DNA from: Lysobacteraceae bacterium
GTDB lineage: Bacteria; Pseudomonadota; Gammaproteobacteria; Xanthomonadales; Xanthomonadaceae
NCBI GenBank assembly: GCA_028293685.1
Contig: JAQGOI010000286.1
Coordinates: 1-9,567 of the forward strand
DNA length: 9,567 nucleotides
Direction: 5' to 3'
Position 1 is the stretch's first letter, and every line of letters starts with the position of its first letter. The notes below the pieces were generated by a model. The model was given only the letters and a program-made list of their open reading frames with translations, was not told where the DNA came from and ran no database searches. The translations under genes were made by a program, and so were the position numbers. Of the stretch, positions 1 through 6,202 are shown piece after piece.

Positions 1-508
1 CCGATTGCAGTGCAAACGTGTGCACGTCGATCTCGCGCTCTTCGATCTCGACCACTTCGCCCCGGCGCGCCTTCGCATACAGCGGCTCGCCGCCACGCTT
101 GAGTGCCGAGTAGATCGGCGGACGCTGGAGGATCCTTCCGGTCAGGATCCGCAGCGCGGCGTCGATCCGGTCGATCGTCAGCGCGGGCACCGGCCGCTCA
201 CGCAGGATTTGACCGTCGGCATCGTCGGTGTCGGTGACGATGCCCAGACGCGCAACCGTGTCGTAGGCCTTGCGTGCGCCGAGCAGCCCGCCGGCGATCT
301 TGGTCGCCTCGCCGAAACAGACGGGGAGCAAGCCGGTCGCCAGCGGATCCAGGCTGCCGGTATGTCCGGCCTTGTCGGCGCGGAACAGGTGCCGCACGCG
401 TTGCAGCGCCTGGTTGGAAGTCAGCCCCTGGGGCTTGTCAAGCAGCAGGATGCCGTGCAGCCTGCGGAAGACGGTTTTGGGTCCGGTCGTGCGCGGCTTG
501 TGGCTCAT
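1..508 (-). CDS. truB: tRNA pseudouridine(55) synthase TruB, 5' part only
   Basis: TruB converts uridine 55 in the T-loop of tRNAs to pseudouridine and also acts as a tRNA chaperone in the cytoplasm. The visible 169 residues are the N-terminal half; the gene runs out of the window at base 1. The family signature is clear. [18 protein letters not shown] lies at about residues 18-35. The catalytic motif [13 protein letters not shown] lies at 47-59, with D54 as the expected nucleophilic aspartate (Asp48 in E. coli). [20 protein letters not shown] lies near residue 130 onward. The ATG at 508 gives [10 protein letters not shown] ahead of the conserved core, a short tail that is normal for the family. 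No Shine-Dalgarno sequence is visible upstream; instead a TACAAT hexamer ends 7 bases before the ATG. It follows rbfA in the same direction, as in E. coli, separated by a palindromic repeat. The expected next genes (rpsO, pnp) are outside the window. Confidence 0.96.
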   Translation of the reverse strand, partial: MSHKPRTTGPKTVFRRLHGILLLDKPQGLTSNQALQRVRHLFRADKAGHTGSLDPLATGLLPVCFGEATKIAGGLLGARKAYDTVARLGIVTDTDDADGQILRERPVPALTIDRIDAALRILTGRILQRPPIYSALKRGGEPLYAKARRGEVVEIEEREIDVHTFALQS

Positions 509-515
509 CGGGGAG

Positions 516-521
516 ATTGTA
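516..521 (-). promoter_or_regulatory. possible -10 element directly upstream of truB
   Basis: On the minus strand TACAAT ends 7 bases before the truB ATG, the distance expected if transcription starts at or next to the ATG and gives a leaderless mRNA. The lack of a Shine-Dalgarno sequence before truB fits this. No good TTGACA-like -35 is seen 16-18 bases upstream, so this is only a candidate internal promoter. Confidence 0.3.
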
Positions 522-544
522 AGGCGCCGCGAACGAAGCCCGCA

Positions 545-623
545 TTTGTGGGAGCGGCTTCAGCCGCGAGTCTTATGCGCGTCAGTCGCGAACTGCAATC
601 GCGGCTGAAGCCGCTCCCACAAA
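545..623. repeat. REPIN-like inverted pair of REP palindromes between rbfA and truB
   Basis: Two 25-base arms (545-569 and 599-623) are perfect reverse complements, separated by a 29-base spacer. Each arm has a small palindrome of its own, GCGGCT-TC-AGCCGC, preceded by TGTGGGA. The element is therefore two REP units facing each other. This arrangement and this core sequence are typical of the REP/REPIN repeats scattered between genes in Xanthomonadales and Pseudomonas, which are thought to be moved by RAYT (TnpA_REP) transposases encoded elsewhere. It ends one base before the rbfA stop codon and fills most of the 116-base gap before truB. In the transcript it would form a long hairpin that could protect the rbfA 3' end or modulate read-through. 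There is no U-run, so it is not a standard terminator. Confidence 0.85.
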
Positions 624-624
624 A

Positions 625-1011
625 TCATTCGGTTTCGCCGGTGTTTCCAGGGCTTTCAGGCTGCGCATCCGGCAGATCGCGCAACAAATTATCGATGCGC
701 TCGCCCTGGTCGAACGATTCGTCGTACTGGAAATGCAGTTCCGGCACGTGCCGCATCTTGACCGACTGCGCAAGCTGGTAGCGGATTTCCGGCGCAAGCG
801 CCTTGAGCGCTTTCATCGCTTCCTTCGAGCGTTCCGGCTGCAGCGCCGTCACGAAGATCTTGGCGTGCTCCAGGTCACGGGTAACTTCCACGTCAGACAC
901 GCTCACCGACGGCAGGCCGTGATTGCGCACGGCCTCATGGACCAGCGTCCCCAGTTCACGGCGCAGCTGGGCTGAAACCCGGTCGCTGCGATGGAATGAC
1001 TTCTGCGCCAT
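625..1011 (-). CDS. rbfA: 30S ribosome-binding factor A
   Basis: RbfA is a small cytoplasmic KH-fold protein that binds the 30S subunit and assists late maturation of the 16S rRNA 5' region, and is important in cold adaptation. The 128-residue product has the family pattern: SDRVSAQLRREL at about 9-20; the central strand VSVSDVEVTRDLEHAKIFVTAL at about 36-57; a helix KALKALAPEIRYQLAQSVKMRHVPEL at about 67-92; and the C-terminal FQYDESFDQGERIDNLL at about 94-110. A short acidic tail follows. Length is normal (E. coli RbfA is 133 aa). The ATG at 1011 lies 15 bases after the infB stop codon. The only purine-rich upstream stretch, AGGGA, overlaps that stop codon at slightly long spacing, so translation is probably coupled to infB. 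The stop codon abuts the palindromic repeat at 545-623. Confidence 0.95.
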   Translation of the reverse strand: MAQKSFHRSDRVSAQLRRELGTLVHEAVRNHGLPSVSVSDVEVTRDLEHAKIFVTALQPERSKEAMKALKALAPEIRYQLAQSVKMRHVPELHFQYDESFDQGERIDNLLRDLPDAQPESPGNTGETE

Positions 1012-1026
1012 GGCCTGCAGCGGTCC

Positions 1027-3618
1027 CTACAGCGTCCGCTGCACTTCGATACGCTCGAAGCACTCGATCTGGTCGCCCGGCTTGACGTCGTTGTAGGCCT
1101 TGACGCCGATACCGCACTCGTTGCCGTTGCGGACCTCGTCGACGTTCTCCTTGAAGCGACGCAGCGACTCGAGCTCGCCCTCGAACACCACCGTGTTCTC
1201 GCGCAGCACGCGGATCGGCTTGTTCCGCTTGACGACGCCCTCGACCACCATGCACCCGGCGACCGCACCAAACTTGGAGCTGCGGAACACATCGCGCACT
1301 TCGGCGGTGCCGATGATTTCCTCGCGGATTTCGACACCGAGGATGCCGGAGGCAACCTGCTTCACCTGGTCGATCACATCGTAGATGATCGAGAAGTAGC
1401 GCAGGTCGACGCCGCTGTTCTCGATCACCCTGCGTGCCGAGGCATCGGCACGGACGTTGAAGCCGATGATCGTGGCCTTCGATGTTGCGGCCAGTTGCGC
1501 GTCGGACTCGGTGATGCCGCCAACGCCCGAGCCGATGACGCTGATCCGGATCTGCTGGTTCGACAGGCTGATCAGCGATTCGCGAAGCGCCTGTACCGAA
1601 CCCTGCACGTCCGCCTTGATGATCAACGGCAGGCTGAGCTGGGCTTCGGCCGCGCCCATCTGCGCCATGATGTCTTCCATGCGGTTGCCCGCCTGGCCGA
1701 CCAGTCGCGTCTCGCGGCGCTTGGCGTCGCGTTGCTGCGCGACGTCCTTGGCCAGACGCTCGTCCTCGACCACGACGAAGTCGTCGCCGGCATCGGGCAC
1801 GCCGGACAGGCCGAGAACCTGCACTGGAATCGACGGCCCCGCACTCGGAACCTGCTTGCCTGCCTCGTCGAACAGCGCGCGCACGCGGCCGTATTGCACG
1901 CCGCACACCAGGTAATCGCCCTTGCTGAGCGTGCCCTGCTGGACCAGTACCGTAGCAACGGGTCCGCGGCCCTTGTCGAGCGAGGATTCGATGACTACGC
2001 CCGAGGCGCGGCCTTCGCGCGTCGCCCTGAGCTCGAGCACTTCGGCCTGCAGCGAGATCGCATCGAGCAGGTTGTCCACGCCGGCGCCGGTCTTGGCCGA
2101 CAACTCGACCATCTGCGTATCGCCACCAAAGTCTTCGGCGACGACGTCGTGCGCGAGCAGTTCGTTCTTGACCCGCAACGGATCCGAGTCGGACTTGTCG
2201 ACCTTGTTGATCGCCACGATCAGCGGGACGCCGGCCGCCTTGGCATGCTGGACCGCTTCGATCGTCTGAGGCATCACGCCGTCGTCCGCGGCAACGACAA
2301 GCACGACGATATCGGTCAACTTCGCGCCGCGCGCTCGCATCTGCGTGAAAGCGGCATGGCCTGGCGTATCGAGGAAGCTGATCGTGCCCCTGCTCGTCTC
2401 GACGTGGTACGCGCCGATGTGCTGGGTGATGCCACCGGCTTCGCCCGATGCCACTTTGGTGCGACGGATGTAGTCCAGCAACGACGTCTTGCCGTGATCG
2501 ACGTGGCCCATGATCGTGACGACCGGGGGACGCGGTTCGCGCTCGACATCGCCTTCCTCGACGTGGGCGAGCAGCACATTCTCGACGTCGTCGGCATCGG
2601 CGTGGACGACCGAGTGACCGAGTTCTTCGACGACCAGCGCCGCCGTATCGTGATCGATCGTCTGCGTGATCGTCGCCATGACGCCCATCTTGAACAGCGC
2701 CTTGACCACATCGCCGCCCTTGAGCGCGAGTTTCTGCGCCAGGTCCGCGACCGTGATCGCTTCGCCAATCGCCACTTCGCGCACGATCGGCGCAGTGGGT
2801 CGCGAGAAGCCGTGTGCGGCGCTGCCACCACTGCGCGCCTGTTCGGATTGCCGGCGCGGCTTGGGCTTGCCACGCACGCTGGTCGTACGGCGTGCGCGCT
2901 CGGAAGCGCTCAGGTGCAACTGGCCGGCGAAACGCGCGGCATTCTCGTCGTCCTCGACGCCGGCGACCATCGCGTGCGAGCCGCGGGTCTTGTGTTTGTG
3001 ACCGGCCTTTTCCTCGACGCGGGGCGGTGCCGGCTTCGGATGGCCGTGGCCATGGCCATGCGCGGGTTTGCGGACGGCGGCATCGTCGTCGGCGGGGATC
3101 GCCACGATCCGCGCCGCCTCGGCCTTCGCCTTGGCAACCTCTTCCTGTACCCGCAGCTGCTCAGCCACTTCGCTGGCGCGACGCTGGTCGACTTCGGCAA
3201 GGCGCTGCTGTTCGGACAGGTTGCGTTGCTTGGATTCCTCGAGCTTGCGCAGGATTTCCGCGTGCTCATCGCTCGCCGACGGAGCGCCACCGCCGACTTC
3301 GGACGGCTTGACCAGCGTCACTTTCTTTCGCACCAGCACATCGACCGTTGCGCGGTTCTTGCCGCCACCCACGGTCAGTTCCTGCTTGCGACTGCGGTTG
3401 AGCGTGATTTTCTTCGGCTCTGCCGCATCCTCGGCCGGCTTGTCGGCCTTGCCGTGCGTGCGTCGGAGGAACCCGAGGAGCTTCATCTTCTCGGTACTGG
3501 TGACGACCTGATCGGGCCCCTCGAAGCGCATGCCGGCCTCAGCCAGCTGCTCGAGCAGTTTTTCGACAGGTGCATTCACCAGGTCGGCCAGCTTGCGAAT
3601 CGTTGTTTGTTGCGACAT
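1027..3618 (-). CDS. infB: translation initiation factor IF-2
   Basis: IF2 is the GTPase that brings fMet-tRNA to the 30S P site and promotes 50S joining. The product is 863 aa, close to the 890 aa of E. coli. In order it shows: an N-terminal IF2_N module ([22 protein letters not shown], 1-54); an IF2-associated segment (about 68-105); a charged, coiled-coil-like linker (about 115-175); a histidine-rich patch (187-215); and a second IF2_N module (about 278-335). The GTPase domain follows, with G1 GHVDHGKT at 371-378, the switch I region [11 protein letters not shown]3 DTPGH at 417-421, G4 NKVD at 471-474 and G5 SAK at 507-509. Domains II, III and the fMet-tRNA-binding C-terminal domain run to 863. 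The start is set at 3618 because [14 protein letters not shown] is the conserved N-terminus; an in-frame ATG at 3705 lies inside a repeat. The Shine-Dalgarno is weak (CGGAA, 5 bases from the ATG). It lies between nusA and rbfA as in E. coli. Confidence 0.97.
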   Translation of the reverse strand: MSQQTTIRKLADLVNAPVEKLLEQLAEAGMRFEGPDQVVTSTEKMKLLGFLRRTHGKADKPAEDAAEPKKITLNRSRKQELTVGGGKNRATVDVLVRKKVTLVKPSEVGGGAPSASDEHAEILRKLEESKQRNLSEQQRLAEVDQRRASEVAEQLRVQEEVAKAKAEAARIVAIPADDDAAVRKPAHGHGHGHPKPAPPRVEEKAGHKHKTRGSHAMVAGVEDDENAARFAGQLHLSASERARRTTSVRGKPKPRRQSEQARSGGSAAHGFSRPTAPIVREVAIGEAITVADLAQKLALKGGDVVKALFKMGVMATITQTIDHDTAALVVEELGHSVVHADADDVENVLLAHVEEGDVEREPRPPVVTIMGHVDHGKTSLLDYIRRTKVASGEAGGITQHIGAYHVETSRGTISFLDTPGHAAFTQMRARGAKLTDIVVLVVAADDGVMPQTIEAVQHAKAAGVPLIVAINKVDKSDSDPLRVKNELLAHDVVAEDFGGDTQMVELSAKTGAGVDNLLDAISLQAEVLELRATREGRASGVVIESSLDKGRGPVATVLVQQGTLSKGDYLVCGVQYGRVRALFDEAGKQVPSAGPSIPVQVLGLSGVPDAGDDFVVVEDERLAKDVAQQRDAKRRETRLVGQAGNRMEDIMAQMGAAEAQLSLPLIIKADVQGSVQALRESLISLSNQQIRISVIGSGVGGITESDAQLAATSKATIIGFNVRADASARRVIENSGVDLRYFSIIYDVIDQVKQVASGILGVEIREEIIGTAEVRDVFRSSKFGAVAGCMVVEGVVKRNKPIRVLRENTVVFEGELESLRRFKENVDEVRNGNECGIGVKAYNDVKPGDQIECFERIEVQRTL

Positions 3619-3636
3619 TCGGATTCCGTTTTCGTT

Positions 3637-3657
3637 GCCCGGGACTACATTCCGGGC
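3637..3657 (-). promoter_or_regulatory. hairpin in the infB leader
   Basis: GCCCGG (3637-3642) pairs with CCGGGC (3652-3657) across a 9-base loop, ending about 18 bases before the infB ATG. It lacks a following U-run, so it is not a terminator. It could affect ribosome access to infB, but no function can be assigned from sequence alone. Confidence 0.3.
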
Positions 3658-3667
3658 CAAAGGGGCG

Positions 3668-3673
3668 ATTGTA
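3668..3673 (-). promoter_or_regulatory. possible -10 element upstream of infB
   Basis: The minus strand reads TACAAT about 50 bases before the infB ATG. A TTGTCC hexamer at 3698-3693 could serve as a -35, but the 19-base spacing is long. The hexamer straddles the end of the repeat at 3671-3727, whose terminal CTAC supplies its first bases. It is a candidate internal promoter only. Confidence 0.25.
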
Positions 3674-3727
3674 GGGCGGGTAACAACCCGTCGGACAATC
3701 CGCATGGCGGGTCAGGACCCGCCCTGC
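3671..3727. repeat. REPIN-like element with GTAG/GCAG heads between nusA and infB
   Basis: Two hairpin units face each other. Unit 1 (plus strand, 3671-3692) is GTAG followed by the stem GGCGGGT / ACCCGTC around an AACA loop, with one G-T pair. Unit 2 (minus strand, 3727-3706) is GCAG followed by the perfect 7-bp stem GGCGGGT / ACCCGCC around a CCTG loop. The outer 11 bases of the element (3671-3681 and 3717-3727) are inverted repeats matching at 10 of 11 positions. A four-base head followed by a GC-rich hairpin, in inverted pairs, is the layout of REP/REPIN repeats; GTAG heads are known from the SMAG repeats of Stenotrophomonas. The sequence differs from the repeat at 545-623, so it belongs to another family. 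It starts 11 bases after the nusA stop codon. Confidence 0.65.
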
Positions 3728-3738
3728 TTCTGGGCCAG

Positions 3739-5250
3739 TCAGCCTTCGCGTTCCAGTCGTGCGATTTCTTCGGCGCGCGCAGCCAGAATGAACATTGCGG
3801 CGCGCTCCTCGTCCATGCCTTCGATCCCGAATTCGACGAGCTCATCGGCCGCCAGTTCGCCCAGTTCATCCACGGTGCGGATGCCATGGCCGGCGAGCGC
3901 GAACGCGGTCTCGTCATCCATGCCCTCCAGCGCCAACAGGTCGTCGGCGGGCTGGTGTTCGTCGACCTCTTCCTCGACGGCCAATGCATCGTTCAACAGG
4001 GCATCGCGGGCGCGAGCGCGGAGCTCCTCGACGATGTCCTCGTCGAAGCCTTCGACCGCCAGCAGCTCGCCTACGGGCACATACGCAATTTCCTCGACCG
4101 TGCTGAAGCCCTCGGTCACGAGGATGCTGGCGATTTCCTCGTCGACCTCGAGTTTTTCCTGGAACAGCGCCTTGGCGGTGGCCTGCTCGGCCTCCGACTT
4201 GGCGGCGACCTGGTCCTGCGTCATGACGTTGAGCTGCCAGCCGGTCATGCGGCTCGCGAGGCGCACATTCTGGCCACCGCGACCGATCGCCTGCGCAAGT
4301 TTGTCATCGGCGACCGCGAGGTCCATCGAGTGCTTCTCTTCATCCACGATGATCGACTGCACCTCCGCCGGTGCCATCGCATTGATCACGAACTGCGCGG
4401 GGTTGTCCGACCACAGCACGATGTCGACGCGTTCGCCGTTCAGTTCGTTCGACACCGCCTGCACGCGCGAACCGCGCATGCCGATGCAGGCGCCGATCGG
4501 ATCGGTGCGGTTGTCGTAGGCGAGCACTGCGATCTTGGCGCGATCGCCCGGATCGCGCGCGCAGGCCTTGATGTCGACGAGGCCCTGGCCGACTTCCGGC
4601 ACCTCGAGCTTGAACAGCTCGATCATGAATTCCGGGGCTGCGCGACTGATGAACAACTGCGGCCCACGCGGCTCGCTGCGTACGTCGAACAGGTATCCAC
4701 GCACGCGATCGCCAGCGCGCAGCACGTCGCGCGGGATGCCCTTGTCCTTGGGAATGAACGCTTCGGCGTTGCCGCCAAGATCGACGAAGATGTTGCCGCG
4801 CTCGGCGCGCTTGACGATACCGGTGACCAGCTCACCCACGCGATCCTTCCACTGGTCGATGACCTGCGCACGCTCGGCCTCGCGCACGCGCTGCACGATG
4901 ACCTGCTTGGCGGCTTGCGCTGCGATGCGGCCGAAGTCCGGGTTCTCGATCGGCTCTTCGATGTAGTCGCCGACTTCGGCGCCTTCGCTTTCATCCAGGG
5001 CGTCCATCAACCGCACCTGCCGGTCTGGCGACTCCATGACCACATCGTCGGCCACGACTTCCCAGCGACGGTAGGTTTCGTAGTTGCCATCCTTGGGGTC
5101 GATGGCGACACGCACCAGCACATCCTGTTCGGGATAGCGCTTCTTCGCCGCCGAGGCCAATGCCGCTTCGATGGCTTCGAGGATCACGGACTCGGGGACG
5201 CCCTTTTCATTGGCGACCGCATCGACGACCAGTAACAGTTCCTTGCTCAT
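3739..5250 (-). CDS. nusA: transcription termination/antitermination factor NusA
   Basis: NusA binds RNA polymerase and nascent RNA, enhances pausing and intrinsic termination, and is part of the rRNA and phage-lambda-type antitermination complexes. The 503-residue product matches the family length (495 in E. coli). An N-terminal RNA-polymerase-binding domain spans about 1-130 (MSKELLLVVDAVANEKGVPESVI). An S1 domain spans about 135-200 (GELVTGIVKRAERGNIFVDLGG). KH1 has the GXXG loop GMRG at 257-260, and KH2 has GRGG at 323-326. Two C-terminal acidic AR repeats follow (about 365-425 and 436-500); in E. coli the second binds the alpha-subunit C-terminal domain and relieves autoinhibition. The ATG at 5250 is 3 bases after the rimP stop codon and is preceded by a good GGAG, so the two genes are co-transcribed. 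A REPIN-like repeat lies just past the stop codon. Confidence 0.97.
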   Translation of the reverse strand: MSKELLLVVDAVANEKGVPESVILEAIEAALASAAKKRYPEQDVLVRVAIDPKDGNYETYRRWEVVADDVVMESPDRQVRLMDALDESEGAEVGDYIEEPIENPDFGRIAAQAAKQVIVQRVREAERAQVIDQWKDRVGELVTGIVKRAERGNIFVDLGGNAEAFIPKDKGIPRDVLRAGDRVRGYLFDVRSEPRGPQLFISRAAPEFMIELFKLEVPEVGQGLVDIKACARDPGDRAKIAVLAYDNRTDPIGACIGMRGSRVQAVSNELNGERVDIVLWSDNPAQFVINAMAPAEVQSIIVDEEKHSMDLAVADDKLAQAIGRGGQNVRLASRMTGWQLNVMTQDQVAAKSEAEQATAKALFQEKLEVDEEIASILVTEGFSTVEEIAYVPVGELLAVEGFDEDIVEELRARARDALLNDALAVEEEVDEHQPADDLLALEGMDDETAFALAGHGIRTVDELGELAADELVEFGIEGMDEERAAMFILAARAEEIARLEREG

Positions 5251-5253
5251 TGC

Positions 5254-5850
5254 TCACTCCGCACGGGACGGCTTTGCCGCCGGCTTCTTGGTTGGGATTT
5301 TCTGTTTTCCCGGGCGCGCATCGCGACCGGATTTGTCCACTGCTGGTGCCAGGCCGAGCGCTGCCCAGTCGGGCACCAGACGCGCTTTTTCGATGTTGTC
5401 GGCGGCAACGACAAATGGCTTGCCGTCGACGTCGAACGTAATGCTGCCGTTTTCCACTGTTCCGATCGTTCCCTGCAGCCGGCGACGCCCGTCCTGGGGC
5501 AGCTTCAGTGTCACTTTCGCCGTGGCCCCCGTGAAACGCGCGAAGTGCTCGGGCTTGAACAACGGACGCTCGATTCCAGGCGAAGACACTTCCAGCGTGT
5601 AGTGCGCGCCGATCGGATCGGCGACGTCCAGTTGCGCCGACACTTCACGACTGACCGCTTCGCAATCCTCGATGCCGACGACCCGCGCTTCGATTTCCCC
5701 AGTCGGGTCGTCCGACTCGGGTGTATCGATATACAACCGCAGCAATGCGCCGCCTGGTGCGACCAGGTATTCCACGCCCAGCAATTCGAGCCCGAGCGCC
5801 TGCACGGTTGGAGTCAATAACGCTGCGATTTCGTCTGCCTTGTCGGTCAT
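5254..5850 (-). CDS. rimP: ribosome maturation factor RimP
   Basis: RimP (YhbC, DUF150 family) is a cytoplasmic factor that binds free 30S subunits and speeds early assembly of the central pseudoknot and head region. The 198-aa product has the N-terminal alpha/beta domain (about 5-85), including LGLELLGVEYLVAPGGALLRLYID and EDCEAVSREVSAQLDVADPI. The hallmark HYTLEVSSPGIERPLFKPEHF (about 83-103) leads into the C-terminal SH3-like domain (to about 160). A lysine-rich, probably disordered tail follows (about 172-198). E. coli RimP is about 150 aa, so this tail makes the protein longer, as in other Xanthomonadales by recollection. The ATG at 5850 was chosen because MTDKADEIAALL aligns with the usual N-terminus and the upstream open frame runs back through the terminator and tRNA. 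The Shine-Dalgarno is poor (AGGA about 13 bases upstream). The stop codon is 3 bases from nusA. Confidence 0.95.
   Translation of the reverse strand: MTDKADEIAALLTPTVQALGLELLGVEYLVAPGGALLRLYIDTPESDDPTGEIEARVVGIEDCEAVSREVSAQLDVADPIGAHYTLEVSSPGIERPLFKPEHFARFTGATAKVTLKLPQDGRRRLQGTIGTVENGSITFDVDGKPFVVAADNIEKARLVPDWAALGLAPAVDKSGRDARPGKQKIPTKKPAAKPSRAE
5257..5260 (-). promoter_or_regulatory. nusA ribosome binding site inside the rimP 3' end
   Basis: GGAG lies 6 bases before the nusA ATG in CGGAGTGAGCAATG; the TGA in that string is the rimP stop codon. The site fixes the nusA start and implies translational coupling of the two genes. Confidence 0.7.
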
Positions 5851-5914
5851 TCGGTCGATCGGGTCCTGCGATGCAATGCCTGAAAACGGGAGAAAGCCCG
5901 GACCCCGGAAACAG

Positions 5915-5937
5915 CAAAGGGCCCGACGGGCCCCTTG
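5915..5937 (-). terminator. terminator-like hairpin in the rimP leader
   Basis: On the minus strand CAAGGGGCCC pairs with GGGCCCUUUG around a 3-base loop: 10 bp including one G-U pair. It is followed by CUGUUU, only a weak U-rich tract. It lies 65 bases before the rimP start and downstream of the stronger terminator at 6020-6043. It could be a second, leaky terminator or an attenuator controlling read-through into rimP-nusA-infB. Confidence 0.45.
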
Positions 5938-5960
5938 TCCGATACCGCTGGATGTCGGCA

Positions 5961-5982
5961 CAGCCGCATCGAAACGCGGCTG
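5961..5982 (-). other. stem-loop in the metY-rimP leader
   Basis: CAGCCGC (5961-5967) and GCGGCTG (5976-5982) form a 7-bp stem with an 8-base loop. It has no U-run. It is one of several hairpins filling the 203 bases between tRNA-fMet and rimP. A smaller 5-bp stem, TGCTC/GAGCA, sits next to it at 5991-6005. Confidence 0.4.
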
Positions 5983-6019
5983 CCTAGCCCTGCTCTTATC
6001 GAGCACCCCAACTGAAACG

Positions 6020-6043
6020 AAAAAGGCTCCGAGGAGCCTTTTT
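6020..6043 (-). terminator. intrinsic terminator after tRNA-fMet
   Basis: An 11-bp stem, AAAAAGGCTCC with GGAGCCTTTTT and a 2-base TC apex, begins 13 bases after the encoded CCA end of the tRNA. On the minus strand the right arm ends in five U residues, the classical form of a Rho-independent terminator. It should end most transcripts starting at the tRNA promoter; rimP expression then needs read-through or another promoter. The A-rich left arm makes it potentially bidirectional. Confidence 0.85.
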
Positions 6044-6056
6044 TGCCAGCGAGAGC

Positions 6057-6133
6057 TGGTAGCGGGGGCAGGATTTGAACCTGCGACCTTCGGGTTATGA
6101 GCCCGACGAGCTGCCAGACTGCTCCACCCCGCA
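6057..6133 (-). tRNA. metY: initiator tRNA-fMet (CAT anticodon)
   Basis: The 77-base sequence folds as a full cloverleaf with encoded CCA (6059-6057) and anticodon CAT (6099-6097). It is an initiator, not an elongator. The anticodon stem is TCGGG/CCCGA with the three consecutive G-C pairs required for P-site binding. The D-stem has A11-U24. The first acceptor position does not form a Watson-Crick pair with position 72. The usual bacterial mismatch is C1-A72; here it is U1-U72, with discriminator A73. The T-arm is GCAGG-TTCAAAT-CCTGC. A gene for initiator tRNA immediately upstream of rimP-nusA-infB is the E. coli metY arrangement. It has its own promoter (6145-6173) and terminator (6020-6043). 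Confidence 0.96.
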
Positions 6134-6144
6134 ACAGGAGCGGA

Positions 6145-6173
6145 ATTATGGCCAATCGGCAGGATTGTTGCAA
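6145..6173 (-). promoter_or_regulatory. sigma70-type promoter of tRNA-fMet
   Basis: On the minus strand TTGCAA (6173-6168) and CATAAT (6150-6145) are spaced by exactly 17 bases. Transcription would start near 6138, a few bases before the tRNA 5' end at 6133. The stretch after the -10 (TCCGCTCCTG) is GC-rich, resembling the discriminator of stable-RNA promoters under stringent control. The -35 lies in an 8-bp palindrome, GTTGCAAC (6167-6174), which may be chance. Confidence 0.75.
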
Positions 6174-6202
6174 CCTGCACGCATTCCCAGGCGCTCTTTC
6201 GC

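Noticed and set aside
5..781. A 258-codon plus-strand open frame across truB and the 3' part of rbfA
   Set aside because: It is antisense to two well-recognised genes and runs through the palindromic repeat. Its composition is that of an antisense shadow.
3619..3705. A 29-codon N-terminal extension of IF2 from an ATG at 3705
   Set aside because: The extension lies mostly in the REPIN-like repeat and leader, has no Shine-Dalgarno, and precedes the conserved family N-terminus [14 protein letters not shown].
1495..5235. A 1246-codon open frame on the plus strand, antisense to nusA and infB
   Set aside because: It lies in the register where each codon is the reverse complement of a nusA or infB codon. 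Stops there need sense codons TTA, CTA or TCA, which are rare in this GC-rich DNA. nusA and infB share the same register and the gap between them has no stop, so the frame is a by-product; its Asp/Arg/Leu-rich translation has no recognisable domain.
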